A DNA stretch of 64,000 nt from positions 165,283-229,282 of the forward strand of contig NZ_FRCP01000008.1 in NCBI RefSeq assembly GCF_900142955.1, written 5' to 3'. The DNA comes from Anaerosporobacter mobilis DSM 15930 (GTDB lineage Bacteria; Bacillota; Clostridia; Lachnospirales; Lachnospiraceae). The translations under genes were made by a program, and so were the position numbers. The notes beneath the pieces were generated by a model. The model worked only from the letters and a program-made list of their open reading frames with translations, was not told where the DNA came from and searched no databases. Below are positions 9,389 through 17,778 of this stretch, piece by piece. Position 1 is the first letter of the stretch, and each line of letters starts with the position of its first letter.

Positions 9389-10195
9389 CTAGAATGGGCT
9401 TATAAGCTTCACAATTACTAGTACAGCAAGATAACCAAACAGTATAACATAAGCGATGCCATCTTGCTTATGATATTGCAACGGTTTCATCTTTGTCCTT
9501 CCTTCTCCACCATGGTAACATCTCGCTTCCATAGCCATAGCCAAATCATTGGCTCTACGGAATGCCGAAACAAAAAGTGGCACCAATAACGGAACTAAGC
9601 TTTTTGCCTTTTTAATTAGGTTTCCCGACTCAAAATCAGCACCTCTTGCCATCTGTGCTTTCATGATCTTATCCGTCTCTTCTAATAAGATTGGTATGAA
9701 CCTAAGTGCAATTGACATCATCATGGAAATCTCGTGCACGGGTACTTTAATCTTCTTTAGTGGATTCATAATCTTCTCAAGTCCATCTGTTAGGTGATTC
9801 GGTGTTGTTGTAAATGTCATAAGGGATGATCCCATAATCAACAAAACAAGACGGATTGCCATGAATCCTGCTGTCTCAAGACCTTGCCTTGTTACCTTCA
9901 AAAACCCCCATTTCCATAATATATCACCCGGGGTAAGAAAAATATTGAATACCACTGCGAAGATAAGTAAGAACATGATAGATTTCAACCCTTTTAGGAT
10001 ATGCTTAAGCGGCACTTCTGATGTCTTAATTACTAAACCTAGGAAGCCAAAAACAACAAGGTAGGGGATAAACTTACGGAAAAAGAATAAGGATATAATA
10101 TATATAAAAGTTCCTATAATTTTCGTTCTAGGATCAAGTTTGTGTATGAATGAATCTCTTGGGTAATACTGTCCAATCGTTATGTCTCTTATCAT
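9389..10195 (-). CDS. ecfT: Energy-coupling factor transporter transmembrane protein EcfT
   Basis: A 268-residue membrane scaffold of the shared-module ECF transporters, which import vitamins and metals through exchangeable S components. Several hydrophobic segments are visible (about 30-60, 75-95, 110-130 and the C-terminus 245-265). The two coupling-helix signatures that dock into the ATPases are present: MARGADF near residue 183 and MEARCYHGG near 222. The start lies 9 bp after the ecfA2 stop, so translation is probably coupled. No S component is seen in this window. Confidence 0.95.
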   Translation of the reverse strand: MIRDITIGQYYPRDSFIHKLDPRTKIIGTFIYIISLFFFRKFIPYLVVFGFLGLVIKTSEVPLKHILKGLKSIMFLLIFAVVFNIFLTPGDILWKWGFLKVTRQGLETAGFMAIRLVLLIMGSSLMTFTTTPNHLTDGLEKIMNPLKKIKVPVHEISMMMSIALRFIPILLEETDKIMKAQMARGADFESGNLIKKAKSLVPLLVPLFVSAFRRANDLAMAMEARCYHGGEGRTKMKPLQYHKQDGIAYVILFGYLAVLVIVKLISPF

Positions 10196-10204
10196 ATTCT
10201 TACC

Positions 10205-11068
10205 TTACCCTTCTATTATTTCCCGTCTAGCCCACTTAAGAATCTCCTCTTTGGCTTCATGAATTGTTGTTGCATTTGTATCTACCATTATTCCTTGTTC
10301 CCTTAATCCATTCATTACATATGTTACTTGTGGCGCAGCAAGTCCTATCGTCTCTAATACTTTATAATTAGCAAATACTTTCTTTGGCACATCACTATAT
10401 ACAACTTCACCTTTATTCATTACAATAATACGATCCACATATTTCGCAACATCTTCCATGCTGTGAGAAACAAGTATAACAGTTATATTCCGTTCTTTGT
10501 GTAACTTAGATATCTGATCAAGAATCTCATCTCTACCTGCTGGATCTAGCCCCGCTGTAGGTTCATCTAATATTAACACTTCTGGCCTCATAGCTAGAAC
10601 ACCTGCAATTGCTACCCTTCTCTTCTGCCCACCGGATAATTCGAAAGGTGAACAATCAATTAAATCTTCTTCAATACCTACTTGTTTTAATGCTTCATAA
10701 GAGTGTAGATCTACTTCTAGTTGGGATAACCCTTGATTTTTTGGACCAAAGCTAACATCTTTAATCACTGTTGTCTCAAACAACTGATGCTCTGGATATT
10801 GAAAAACTAATCCTACTTTATTTCTTAGCTCACGCATGTTAAAGTCATTATCATAGATATCTTTTCCATTATAATAGATCGTTCCACTTGTTGCTTTCAT
10901 TAATCCATTAAGATGTTGAATTAATGTTGATTTTCCTGAACCTGTATGCCCAATCAGACCAATAAATTCACCATCTTTAATTGTTAGATTAACATCTTTC
11001 AATGCATGTTTTTCATATGCACTTCCTACACTATAACTATAATTCACATGATCTAATGTAATTGACAT
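10205..11068 (-). CDS. ecfA2: ECF transporter ATP-binding protein EcfA2
   Basis: A 287-residue ABC ATPase. Walker A GHTGSGKST lies near residue 42, the Q-loop is in FQYPEHQLFE, the signature is LSGGQKRR and Walker B is VLILDEPTAGLD. FQYPEHQLF and FGPKN are typical of ECF ATPases. It pairs with EcfA1 to energise EcfT, and lies 15 bp downstream of ecfA1 in the same operon. Confidence 0.95.
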   Translation of the reverse strand: MSITLDHVNYSYSVGSAYEKHALKDVNLTIKDGEFIGLIGHTGSGKSTLIQHLNGLMKATSGTIYYNGKDIYDNDFNMRELRNKVGLVFQYPEHQLFETTVIKDVSFGPKNQGLSQLEVDLHSYEALKQVGIEEDLIDCSPFELSGGQKRRVAIAGVLAMRPEVLILDEPTAGLDPAGRDEILDQISKLHKERNITVILVSHSMEDVAKYVDRIIVMNKGEVVYSDVPKKVFANYKVLETIGLAAPQVTYVMNGLREQGIMVDTNATTIHEAKEEILKWARREIIEG

Positions 11069-11083
11069 TTCCTCACCGCCCGT

Positions 11084-11932
11084 CTATAATCTAGCAATTT
11101 CACTTACAAGTTCATCAACTGTCAAGATTCCTTCTGGTATTGCTAGTCCATTTTTTCTTAATTCATAAGCAAGCTCTGTTACTTGAGGCACATCTAATCG
11201 ATATTCCTTCAATTCTTCCACCCTTGTAAATACTTCTCTTGGGGCACCTTGCATTACTATTTTACCTTCATCCATAACGATAACTTTGTCTGCCCCTATT
11301 ACTTCTTCCATATAATGTGTAATAAGGAGTACAGTTACCTTTTCTTCACGATTTAACTGCGATATGGTACGAATAACTTCTTTACGTCCATTAGGATCTA
11401 ACATTGCTGTAGGCTCGTCTAATACAATACATTCCGGCCTCATAGCCATAATACCTGCTATTGCTACTCGTTGTTTTTGTCCACCCGATAATTTATTAGG
11501 AGAGTGAGAACGATATTCTAGCATTCCAACTGCCTGTAAACTTTCTTCAACGCGTTTCCATATTTCTTTCGTTTCAACACCTAAGTTTTCAGGACCAAAT
11601 CCAACGTCCTCTTCTACAATAGTTCCAATGATCTGATTGTCCGGATTCTGAAACACCATACCAGCAGATTGCCTAATATTCCAAATATTATCTTCTTCCT
11701 TAGTATCATATCCATTAACCCACAATGTTCCTTCTGTAGGCATAAGAATAGCATTCAGATGCTTTGCAAGCGTTGATTTACCTGAACCATTATGTCCTAA
11801 TATAGCAACAAAATCGCCCTTTTTTATATCAATATCAATATCATCGAGAGCCCGATTAATTCCGATCGTATTCCCTTCTTCATCTCGACGAATATATTCA
11901 TGCACTAATTGTTTAGCCTTAATGATTCCCAT
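11084..11932 (-). CDS. ecfA1: ECF transporter ATP-binding protein EcfA1
   Basis: First gene of the ECF module, 282 residues. Walker A GHNGSGKSTLAKHLN, Q-loop FQNPDNQIIG, signature LSGGQKQR and Walker B CIVLDEPTAMLDP are all intact. I choose the ATG at 11932 because GAGGAA lies six bases before it; a TTG two codons upstream has no proper site. The promoter at 11980-12008 sits inside a dyad. Confidence 0.95.
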   Translation of the reverse strand: MGIIKAKQLVHEYIRRDEEGNTIGINRALDDIDIDIKKGDFVAILGHNGSGKSTLAKHLNAILMPTEGTLWVNGYDTKEEDNIWNIRQSAGMVFQNPDNQIIGTIVEEDVGFGPENLGVETKEIWKRVEESLQAVGMLEYRSHSPNKLSGGQKQRVAIAGIMAMRPECIVLDEPTAMLDPNGRKEVIRTISQLNREEKVTVLLITHYMEEVIGADKVIVMDEGKIVMQGAPREVFTRVEELKEYRLDVPQVTELAYELRKNGLAIPEGILTVDELVSEIARL

Positions 11933-11979
11933 CTGCAATTCCTCATTTATCTATAATTCAGCCATTATTTACTTTTAAC

Positions 11980-12008
11980 ATTGTACGGTATTATGCTTGC
12001 AAATGCAA
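11980..12008 (-). promoter_or_regulatory. ecfA1 promoter embedded in an inverted repeat
   Basis: On the minus strand TTGCAT (12003-12008), 17 bp and TACAAT (11980-11985) form a good sigma-A promoter. It is overlapped by arms TACGGTA (11984-11990) and TACCGTA (12013-12019), with an inner CTTGCA/TGCAAG pair (11996-12001/12004-12009). The dyad could be an operator. Confidence 0.65.
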
Positions 12009-12038
12009 GAGTTACCGTATATAAACCTTTCATTTGCA

Positions 12039-12096
12039 AAAAGGCTACAATAAACTATTGAATATTTTCATATTCTCCAGTTTATCATAGCCTCTT
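12039..12096 (-). terminator. Terminator-like hairpin before the ECF operon
   Basis: Long imperfect arms (12039-12065 and 12070-12096) with an outer AAAGGCTA/TAGCCTCTT pairing. It lies between the stop of the upstream unknown gene and the ecfA1 promoter, both on the minus strand. Confidence 0.65.
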
Positions 12097-12144
12097 TACA
12101 CGAATTATATTACTTTTTAAACTTCTATTATTGAAATATTATTA

Positions 12145-13395
12145 TTAATTATTATCAGTTGTTTTTCCTGCGGTATCATAAGTTTCTGGTACGTACTCTT
12201 CTGGTACATATTCCTCTGGTATATATCCTTCTGGTGCTTGTTCTTCTGGTACTCGCACTTCTGATTCCTGTTCTTCTGGTACTTGTTCTTTTGATGGTGC
12301 AGTTTCTTCTTCGCTACTTGCTTTTTGATAAGGTAGCATTAAGAATTGTTCAAAATTTTCCATGAATAACTTTTGTAAATCATCATTAAATCCAAGTACA
12401 ATCTGTGGTTGAGTCTCTGCATAAATACTTAAAATATTTCTTGCATCATCTTCTGACGCTATTGTAATAAAAGTGAATTTCTTATTTCGATCAGCAAGAG
12501 CTATTTGTCTAGTTACAGATGTAACTCCTTTTTTAGTAGTTCTTGTTTCTTTATAATAAGCCCAGATATAATCTTGGTTCTTAAGAACTCTAATCTTATT
12601 CCCTCTAATATAAGCCGTGTACCTAGTAGTAATCCATACATTACTTGTTTCATATGCCCCATCTAACTCCATACAAAGCTGTTCAAACGGAATACCGTTG
12701 TTTACTGCAAACTTCCTAGCATCTTTTGTATATCTACTGCTTAAAGCTCTTATTATTGAAAGTAATGCAAATATTACAGCAAATATAATAACTCCACAGC
12801 CTGTAATAGCATATGCTTCATCCACCTTACCAACATAGTTGACTTTGAATATGTAATCGGAATACATGTCTTCTGACAAACCAGCTTGTGTCATGATACT
12901 CTTGAGTTCTGAATATTCACGTTTGCTTAGTTTCACAAAGGAACCTCTATAAGAATATGCTACTGGTTCGGTACCCTTATCAATCGAAATTTGTGTATTA
13001 TCCATCAAGACATCAAATTTATTCATTAAATAATCACCATCTGCACGTAACGCAAGATATTGTGATAAATTAACATCGGTAATGTAATATCTAGCAGTGA
13101 CTTCTCCTGCCGATTTAGAGCCAAATTTATTTTTCTTATAGGTTACTTCTTCTAAGAAAGAATTGTAAACATATGCAACCTTAGCTTTTATGTATTTACC
13201 CTCGTACTTATCTAAGTCCACATTGTCAATATCAATTTTTTCAGGACCTTTTACCAACTTGATTGGTGCCATATCAGTATATACCAATGTACCTATGATT
13301 ACAGCTATACACACAATTATTTTAATAATTGCCTTATTAATAATTTTCTTTCTTACTTTTTGAAACATAAACTTTCCCCCCAACTCATTACTCAT
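12145..13395 (-). CDS. Membrane protein of unknown function with acidic VPEE repeats
   Basis: A 416-residue protein I do not recognise with certainty; it may belong to a family listed only as a domain of unknown function. There is one membrane segment near residues 22-40, an extracytoplasmic region of about 150 residues, a second membrane segment near 198-216 and a cytoplasmic domain of about 130 residues containing WITTRYTAYIRG. The C-terminal tail of about 60 residues is acidic and repetitive (VPEEQ, VPEEQAPEG, VPEEYVPEEYVPET). It sits between rplQ and ecfA1, where a gene is not usually found. The first ATG (13395) abuts a 10-bp hairpin that covers its ribosome-binding site; a second ATG at 13368 follows GGGGGGAAAG and could be the real start. 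Confidence 0.75.
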   Translation of the reverse strand: MSNELGGKFMFQKVRKKIINKAIIKIIVCIAVIIGTLVYTDMAPIKLVKGPEKIDIDNVDLDKYEGKYIKAKVAYVYNSFLEEVTYKKNKFGSKSAGEVTARYYITDVNLSQYLALRADGDYLMNKFDVLMDNTQISIDKGTEPVAYSYRGSFVKLSKREYSELKSIMTQAGLSEDMYSDYIFKVNYVGKVDEAYAITGCGVIIFAVIFALLSIIRALSSRYTKDARKFAVNNGIPFEQLCMELDGAYETSNVWITTRYTAYIRGNKIRVLKNQDYIWAYYKETRTTKKGVTSVTRQIALADRNKKFTFITIASEDDARNILSIYAETQPQIVLGFNDDLQKLFMENFEQFLMLPYQKASSEEETAPSKEQVPEEQESEVRVPEEQAPEGYIPEEYVPEEYVPETYDTAGKTTDNN

Positions 13396-13424
13396 AATAT
13401 TAGCTCCTATTGATAGCTAATATT
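13396..13424 (-). promoter_or_regulatory. Hairpin covering the ribosome-binding site of the unknown membrane protein gene
   Basis: Perfect 10-bp arms AATATTAGCT (13396-13405) and AGCTAATATT (13415-13424) abut the first ATG. In the transcript the AGGAG sequence would be partly paired, which could limit initiation at that codon. The pairing is visible; the effect is inferred. Confidence 0.5.
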
Positions 13425-13590
13425 TGTAACTCCATTTTCTCAATAACATACTCCATATGATTATAACACATTATTTTCCATACTTCTATAGCTATTTGGG
13501 GTTGTTCGCCAATTAATCTATTTAACCATTATGTACCTTTTCTATTTAACTTCTAATCATCATTCATTCTACAATTTTTACACAAAAAAA

Positions 13591-13621
13591 GAGGCTATTA
13601 CTTAATAAGTACATTAGCCTC
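13591..13621 (-). terminator. Terminator of the ribosomal supercluster (after rplQ)
   Basis: Arms GAGGCTATTACTT (13591-13603) and its partner ending GCCTC (13607-13621) form a hairpin followed on the minus strand by seven Ts. A second hairpin (13628-13636/13650-13658) lies between it and the rplQ stop. Confidence 0.9.
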
Positions 13622-13679
13622 AAAACAGAAAGTAAATGGTAACCACCACTTACTTTCTAATATTTATCTATAGTTTTTC

Positions 13680-14216
13680 TTACACTAATTCAATAAGAAC
13701 TTCCATAGCTGCGTCACCTTTACGTTGACCAATCTTAACGATTCTTGTGTAACCACCGTTACGACCAACATATTTTGGTGCGATTTCATCGAATAATAAA
13801 TCTGTTACATCAACAGTCTTAGTATTCTTTTTCTTACCAGCAGCTTCAGCTGGAACTTCTGTTACAGTGTAAAGAGTTTTAAGCATTTGTCTTCTAGCAT
13901 GTAATCTTGAAGCACTGTCTTTTTTGATAGTTTTTTCAACATCATCATAAACTGTTACCTTCTTACCATCAACAACTTCTTTCACTCTTTTACCATCTTT
14001 ATCTTTACGAGCAACTTTAGCAGTTACTGTTACAGTTTCAAAGTTATCCTTTTCTTTAACAGCAAGTGCAATCATGCCCTCAGCAATTTTACGAATTTCT
14101 TTTGCTTTTGCTTCTGTAGTAACGATTTTACCATGATATAATAAGTTAGTTACTTGATTACGAAGTAAAGCTTTTCTTTGACTTGAAGTTCTTCCAAGTT
14201 TTCTATAGCCTGCCAT
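13680..14216 (-). CDS. rplQ: 50S ribosomal protein L17 (bL17), expanded form
   Basis: Large-subunit protein L17, last gene of the alpha operon. The N-terminus MAGYRKLGRTSSQRKALLRN and the C-terminus GGYTRIVKIGQRKGDAA are diagnostic. At 178 residues it is about 50 longer than the usual 115-130. The extra length is a lysine-rich internal segment (about residues 65-100) and a shorter one near 123-133, which I recall as common in Lachnospiraceae L17. A hairpin-containing spacer of 164 bp separates it from rpoA. Confidence 0.97.
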   Translation of the reverse strand: MAGYRKLGRTSSQRKALLRNQVTNLLYHGKIVTTEAKAKEIRKIAEGMIALAVKEKDNFETVTVTAKVARKDKDGKRVKEVVDGKKVTVYDDVEKTIKKDSASRLHARRQMLKTLYTVTEVPAEAAGKKKNTKTVDVTDLLFDEIAPKYVGRNGGYTRIVKIGQRKGDAAMEVLIELV

Positions 14217-14313
14217 TTTCTTACCTCCTTATGACTTTTATTTGCAACTATTAAACACAATGTGATCCATAGCCACAAATTATGCACACAAATTGTTTTT
14301 GCACAATCTGGCG

Positions 14314-14358
14314 CCCGCTAAAACGGTGTTTTTAATTAGAATAAAAACGCCTCGCGGG
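14314..14358 (-). other. Hairpin in the rpoA-rplQ spacer
   Basis: Two nested stems, CCCGC/GCGGG (14314-14318/14354-14358) and GGTGTTTTT/AAAAACGCC (14325-14333/14343-14351, one G-T type mismatch). It may act as an attenuator, a processing site or an mRNA-stability element between the two cistrons. Confidence 0.5.
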
Positions 14359-14380
14359 ATACTAGTTCAGTATTGTTATT

Positions 14381-15340
14381 TTATTCATCACTCAAATTAA
14401 GTGATAGACCAAGTTCTTTTAACTTAGCAAGTACTTCCTCAAGGGATTTACGGCCAAGGTTTCTTACTTTCATCATATCTTCTGAAGTTCTGTTAGTTAA
14501 TTCTTCAACAGTATTAATTCCAGCTCTCTTCAAGCAGTTGTATGAACGAACGGACAATTCTAGCTCATCAATGTTCATTTCAAGTACTTTTTCTTTCTCA
14601 TTATCTTCTTTTTCTACCATAACTTCTGCAGTCTTAGCATTTTCAGATAAATCAATGAAAGAATTAAGATGCTCGCTTAGAACTTTTGCGGCCAAACTAA
14701 CTGCTTCATCAGGTACAAGTGTACCGTTTGTATAAACATCTAATGTTAGCTTATCATAATCAGTGATTTGACCAACACGAGTGTTTTCAACTGTTAAGTT
14801 AACACGTTCTACTGGTGTGTAGATTGAGTCCACAGGGATTACACCGATTGGTAAATCATCATTTTTATTTTTGTCAGAGCTGATATAACCTCTACCCCTA
14901 GTAATTGTTAATTCCATATATAGTTTGCTATCAGCACCACCGCTTAAGTTAGCGATGACTAAATCTGGATTTAGAATTTCTATGTCAGGATCGGCCTGGA
15001 TGTCTCCAGCTGTTACAACTCCTTCACCCTCAAACTCGATATATGCAGTTTTTGGCTCATTCGTTTCGCTAGTATTCTTGATTGCTAAGCTCTTAATGTT
15101 CATTATTATTTCAGTAACGTCTTCTTTAACACCTGGAATTGTACTAAATTCATGAACAACACCGTCAATTTTAACTTGACTTACTGCTGCTCCAGGTAAA
15201 GAAGAAAGCATAATCCTTCTTAAAGAATTACCCAAAGTTGTTCCGTATCCTCTTTCAAGTGGCTCAACTACAAAACGTCCATATTTTTTATCTTCAGAAA
15301 TCTCTGCAATCTCTATTTTTGGTTTTTCAAAATCAAACAC
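14381..15340 (-). CDS. rpoA: DNA-directed RNA polymerase subunit alpha
   Basis: A 319-residue alpha subunit with an N-terminal assembly domain (residues 1 to about 228, including RGYGTTLGNSLRRIMLSSLPG) and a C-terminal domain with helix-hairpin-helix (EELSVRSYNCLKRAGI...VRNLGRKSLEEV) that contacts UP elements and activators. The start is set at a GTG (15338-15340): an excellent AAGGAGGG lies seven bases upstream, and the protein then begins with FDFEKPKIE as in relatives. A longer frame from the ATG at 15382 would add 14 residues without a good site. Confidence 0.96.
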   Translation of the reverse strand: MFDFEKPKIEIAEISEDKKYGRFVVEPLERGYGTTLGNSLRRIMLSSLPGAAVSQVKIDGVVHEFSTIPGVKEDVTEIIMNIKSLAIKNTSETNEPKTAYIEFEGEGVVTAGDIQADPDIEILNPDLVIANLSGGADSKLYMELTITRGRGYISSDKNKNDDLPIGVIPVDSIYTPVERVNLTVENTRVGQITDYDKLTLDVYTNGTLVPDEAVSLAAKVLSEHLNSFIDLSENAKTAEVMVEKEDNEKEKVLEMNIDELELSVRSYNCLKRAGINTVEELTNRTSEDMMKVRNLGRKSLEEVLAKLKELGLSLNLSDE

Positions 15341-15347
15341 TATTGGA

Positions 15348-15355
15348 CCCTCCTT
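15348..15355 (-). promoter_or_regulatory. Ribosome-binding site that sets the rpoA GTG start
   Basis: AAGGAGGG on the minus strand, seven bases before GTG 15340. It lies inside the longer open frame and so argues against the ATG at 15382. Confidence 0.85.
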
Positions 15356-15481
15356 TTGGGTTAAATTATTGAGGGTAATCATTCATAACATATAACTTTC
15401 ATTATATAGTAGTTACGGATATTTTTCTCGGTATAAACCTAAGCAACCCATAACCACATTGATACAAATGAAAACTACATA

Positions 15482-16075
15482 TTATTTAGAATACAACTCG
15501 ACGATAAGCATTTCGTTAACTGGAACATCAATTTGATCTCTTGTAGGCATTTCTTTAACAACACCTTTTAAAGCGTCTTGATCAGCTTCTAACCAAGCTG
15601 GTACTAATCTAGAACCAGTAACTTCTAAGACATCTTTATATCTTTGTGCAGTTTTGCACTTTTCTTTAATTTCAATAACATCACCTGGTTTAACTGAGTA
15701 AGAAGGAATGTTTACACATTTACCGTTTACTAAAACGTGTTTGTGGTCAACGATTTGTCTAGCTTCTTTTCTAGTTCTACCAAAACCTAAACGATAAATT
15801 ACGTTATCTAATCTAAGTTCAAGAATGATCATTAGGTTTTCACCGGCAGTACCGTTCTTCATCTTTTTAGCTTTCGTAAAATTATTTCTGAAAGGTTTTT
15901 CTAATACACCATAGATAAATTTAGCTTTTTGTTTTTCTTTTAATTGTAAGCCGTACTCACTTAATTTTTTACCAGCTCTTGGAGCTCTATTAGATTTCTT
16001 GTCTATTCCTAGGTAAATAGGATCAAGACCAAGTGATCTACATCTTTTTAAAACAGGACTCATGTCTCTTGCCAT
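15482..16075 (-). CDS. rpsD: 30S ribosomal protein S4 (uS4), zinc-free form
   Basis: Primary 16S rRNA-binding protein of 197 residues with an S4 RNA-binding domain near residues 88-150 (LRLDNVIYRLGFGRTRKEARQ, VNGKCVNIPSY). The N-terminal CxxC zinc cluster of the C+ type is missing (MSPVLKRCRSLGLDP), so this is the zinc-independent form. It lies between rpsK and rpoA in the canonical alpha-operon order. S4 represses its own expression in several bacteria. The 150-bp spacer before it contains a GTAACAA/TTGTTAC hairpin, but I cannot identify a known S4-binding motif. Confidence 0.97.
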   Translation of the reverse strand: MARDMSPVLKRCRSLGLDPIYLGIDKKSNRAPRAGKKLSEYGLQLKEKQKAKFIYGVLEKPFRNNFTKAKKMKNGTAGENLMIILELRLDNVIYRLGFGRTRKEARQIVDHKHVLVNGKCVNIPSYSVKPGDVIEIKEKCKTAQRYKDVLEVTGSRLVPAWLEADQDALKGVVKEMPTRDQIDVPVNEMLIVELYSK

Positions 16076-16232
16076 GCTATTAGTTACCTCCTAATCTATT
16101 AACTTAAATCTTTACCAGTAAACATGCATTTTATACATTTTTTACCTTATTAGTAACAATAACGCTCCTTGTTACTCTTATGAAAGATTACCGTTGTTAC
16201 AGCGTTTCTATATATTATTCGTAAGTTAAGAA

Positions 16233-16628
16233 CTACACTCTTCTACGTTTTGGTGGTCTACAACCATTATGTGGAACTGGAGTAACATCTTTGATACTAG
16301 TTACTTCAATACCGCAAGCTTGTAGCGCACGGATAGCAGCTTCTCTACCTGAACCTGGTCCTTTAACCATAACTTCTACTGATTTTAAACCATGAACGAT
16401 TGCTGCTTTAGCTGCAGTTTCAGCTGCCATTTGTGCTGCATAAGGAGTAGATTTCTTAGAACCTCTAAATCCTAATCCACCTGCACTAGCCCATGAAAGA
16501 GCATTTCCTTCTGCATCTGTTAGCGTAACAATTGTATTGTTAAAAGATGACTGAATATGTGCTTGTCCACGGTCAACGTTTTTCTTAACACGTTTTTTAG
16601 TCACTTTTTTTGCTATTTTTTTAGCCAT
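16233..16628 (-). CDS. rpsK: 30S ribosomal protein S11 (uS11)
   Basis: Small-subunit platform protein of 131 residues. QSSFNNTIVTLTDAEGN and the C-terminal GCRPPKRRRV are diagnostic. The ATG at 16628 is chosen because AGGAGGG precedes it by seven bases; an in-frame TTG at 16634 would sit on top of that site. Confidence 0.97.
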   Translation of the reverse strand: MAKKIAKKVTKKRVKKNVDRGQAHIQSSFNNTIVTLTDAEGNALSWASAGGLGFRGSKKSTPYAAQMAAETAAKAAIVHGLKSVEVMVKGPGSGREAAIRALQACGIEVTSIKDVTPVPHNGCRPPKRRRV

Positions 16629-16686
16629 TTCCAAACCCTCCTATTGGATTTTTATTCCTATTATTTAACCGAATAAATTAAGATTA

Positions 16687-17055
16687 TTATTTCTTCTTGT
16701 TTGCTACAGTTCTCTTAGGACCTTTTCTAGTTCTAGCATTAGTCTTAGTTTTTTGTCCACGAACAGGAAGACCTTTTCTATGACGGATTCCTCTGTAACA
16801 TCCGATTTCTTGTAATGTCTTAATATTAAGTGCGATTTGTCTACGTAAATCACCTTCAACAGTTTGACTTGCGTCGATTACATCACGAATTCTTGAAACT
16901 TCTTCGTCAGTTAAATCTCTAACGCGAGTGTCTGGACTAACATTAGCTTCAGCTAATATACGATTTGAGCTTACTCTACCAATTCCATAAATGTAAGTAA
17001 GACCGATTTCAACACGTTTTTCTCTTGGTAAATCTACACCACTGATACGAGCCAT
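16687..17055 (-). CDS. rpsM: 30S ribosomal protein S13 (uS13)
   Basis: Head protein of the small subunit, 122 residues, contacting tRNA and L5. MARISGVDLPREKRVEIGLTYIYG... and the C-terminal RGQKTKTNARTRKGP are family signatures. It is preceded by GGAGG and by a 576-bp gene-free structured region that separates it from rpmJ, an unusual distance in this operon. Confidence 0.97.
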   Translation of the reverse strand: MARISGVDLPREKRVEIGLTYIYGIGRVSSNRILAEANVSPDTRVRDLTDEEVSRIRDVIDASQTVEGDLRRQIALNIKTLQEIGCYRGIRHRKGLPVRGQKTKTNARTRKGPKRTVANKKK

Positions 17056-17631
17056 GCGCGTATTACACCTCCATAATTTGTAATTAATTATACTGTTAAG
17101 ACCGTTTGTAATATCATATGACTAATATAAGATTAACATATGGTGAAATGCATACTACGAAACTTCTTAACTAATCATAGTTTCTTTTTTACTTTTAATT
17201 TGTAGTCGGGACTAGTAGCCCCTACATATAATAGAATATACAGTACCATATATTCTGTTTTCGCAACGAACAACCTTCCCAGGCGTTTCATTGCATCAGC
17301 CGCTTTAAATTGTGACAAACATAAGTGAATTCTTATGTTCGCTTATACTAAAGGTATCATAGATATCATAAGACAGAGATACCATAGTATATCAAATAAC
17401 AAGTACACCTGTATTACTGTCAAACACAGCAAAAAGTGCATAACATTCCTGTTATCCACAATATCACAATGGAATATCGTCGATATGATTAATACATATG
17501 ACAAATATTCAGCGTATAATTTCTCATACGCGCTAGTTACCTAGCAGATTGTAACACAAAAAGCAAGAACTATTTATGATCGAAAATATATATACGAAAC
17601 AATAAAAAGCCCTTCCGCTTTTTATTGGATA
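17056..17631 (-). other. Long structured spacer or leader upstream of rpsM
   Basis: A gene-free stretch of 576 bases. Visible minus-strand hairpins include AGAATATA/TATATTCT (near 17233-17256), ACATAAG/CTTATGT (about 17320-17340), GGTATC/GATACC (near 17353-17384) and GCGTAT/ATACGC (near 17511-17532). A TTGACA-like element lies near 17417 but I found no partner at ideal spacing. A plus-strand reading frame of 69 codons (17335-17544) lacks a convincing start signal. It is probably the untranslated leader of the rpsM-rplQ segment. Confidence 0.5.
17604..17623 (-). terminator. Terminator of rpmJ
   Basis: AAAAAGC (17604-17610) pairs with GCTTTTT (17617-17623) nine bases after the rpmJ stop. It is short, but in the right place to separate rpmJ from rpsM. 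Confidence 0.6.
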
Positions 17632-17745
17632 TTAGCCTTGTCTTTGTTTGTGTCTAGGATTTTCACAGATAACTCTGATACTTCCTTTTCTCTTAATAAT
17701 TTTGCATTTTTCGCAAATTGGTTTTACTGATGACCTTACCTTCAT
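17632..17745 (-). CDS. rpmJ: 50S ribosomal protein L36 (bL36), zinc-binding form
   Basis: A 37-residue protein, MKVRSSVKPICEKCKI..., ending PRHKQRQG. It carries the C-x2-C...C...H zinc ligand set (Cys11, Cys14, Cys27, His32), so it is the zinc-requiring C+ form. The ATG at 17745 follows AAAGGAGTG. It has its own strong promoter (17779-17807) and a terminator-like hairpin after the stop, so it may be partly uncoupled from the flanking operon. Confidence 0.96.
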   Translation of the reverse strand: MKVRSSVKPICEKCKIIKRKGSIRVICENPRHKQRQG

Positions 17746-17778
17746 CGAGATTCACTCCTTTCACAAAAGTCAGCTCCC

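Noticed and set aside
12159..12365. Plus-strand frame rich in Leu/Val opposite the VPEE repeat
   Set aside because: It is the antisense shadow of the acidic repeat in the minus-strand protein and has no start signal.
17335..17544. 69-codon plus-strand reading frame in the rpmJ-rpsM spacer
   Set aside because: No Shine-Dalgarno site, opposite strand to the operon, and composition typical of AT-rich non-coding DNA with hairpins.
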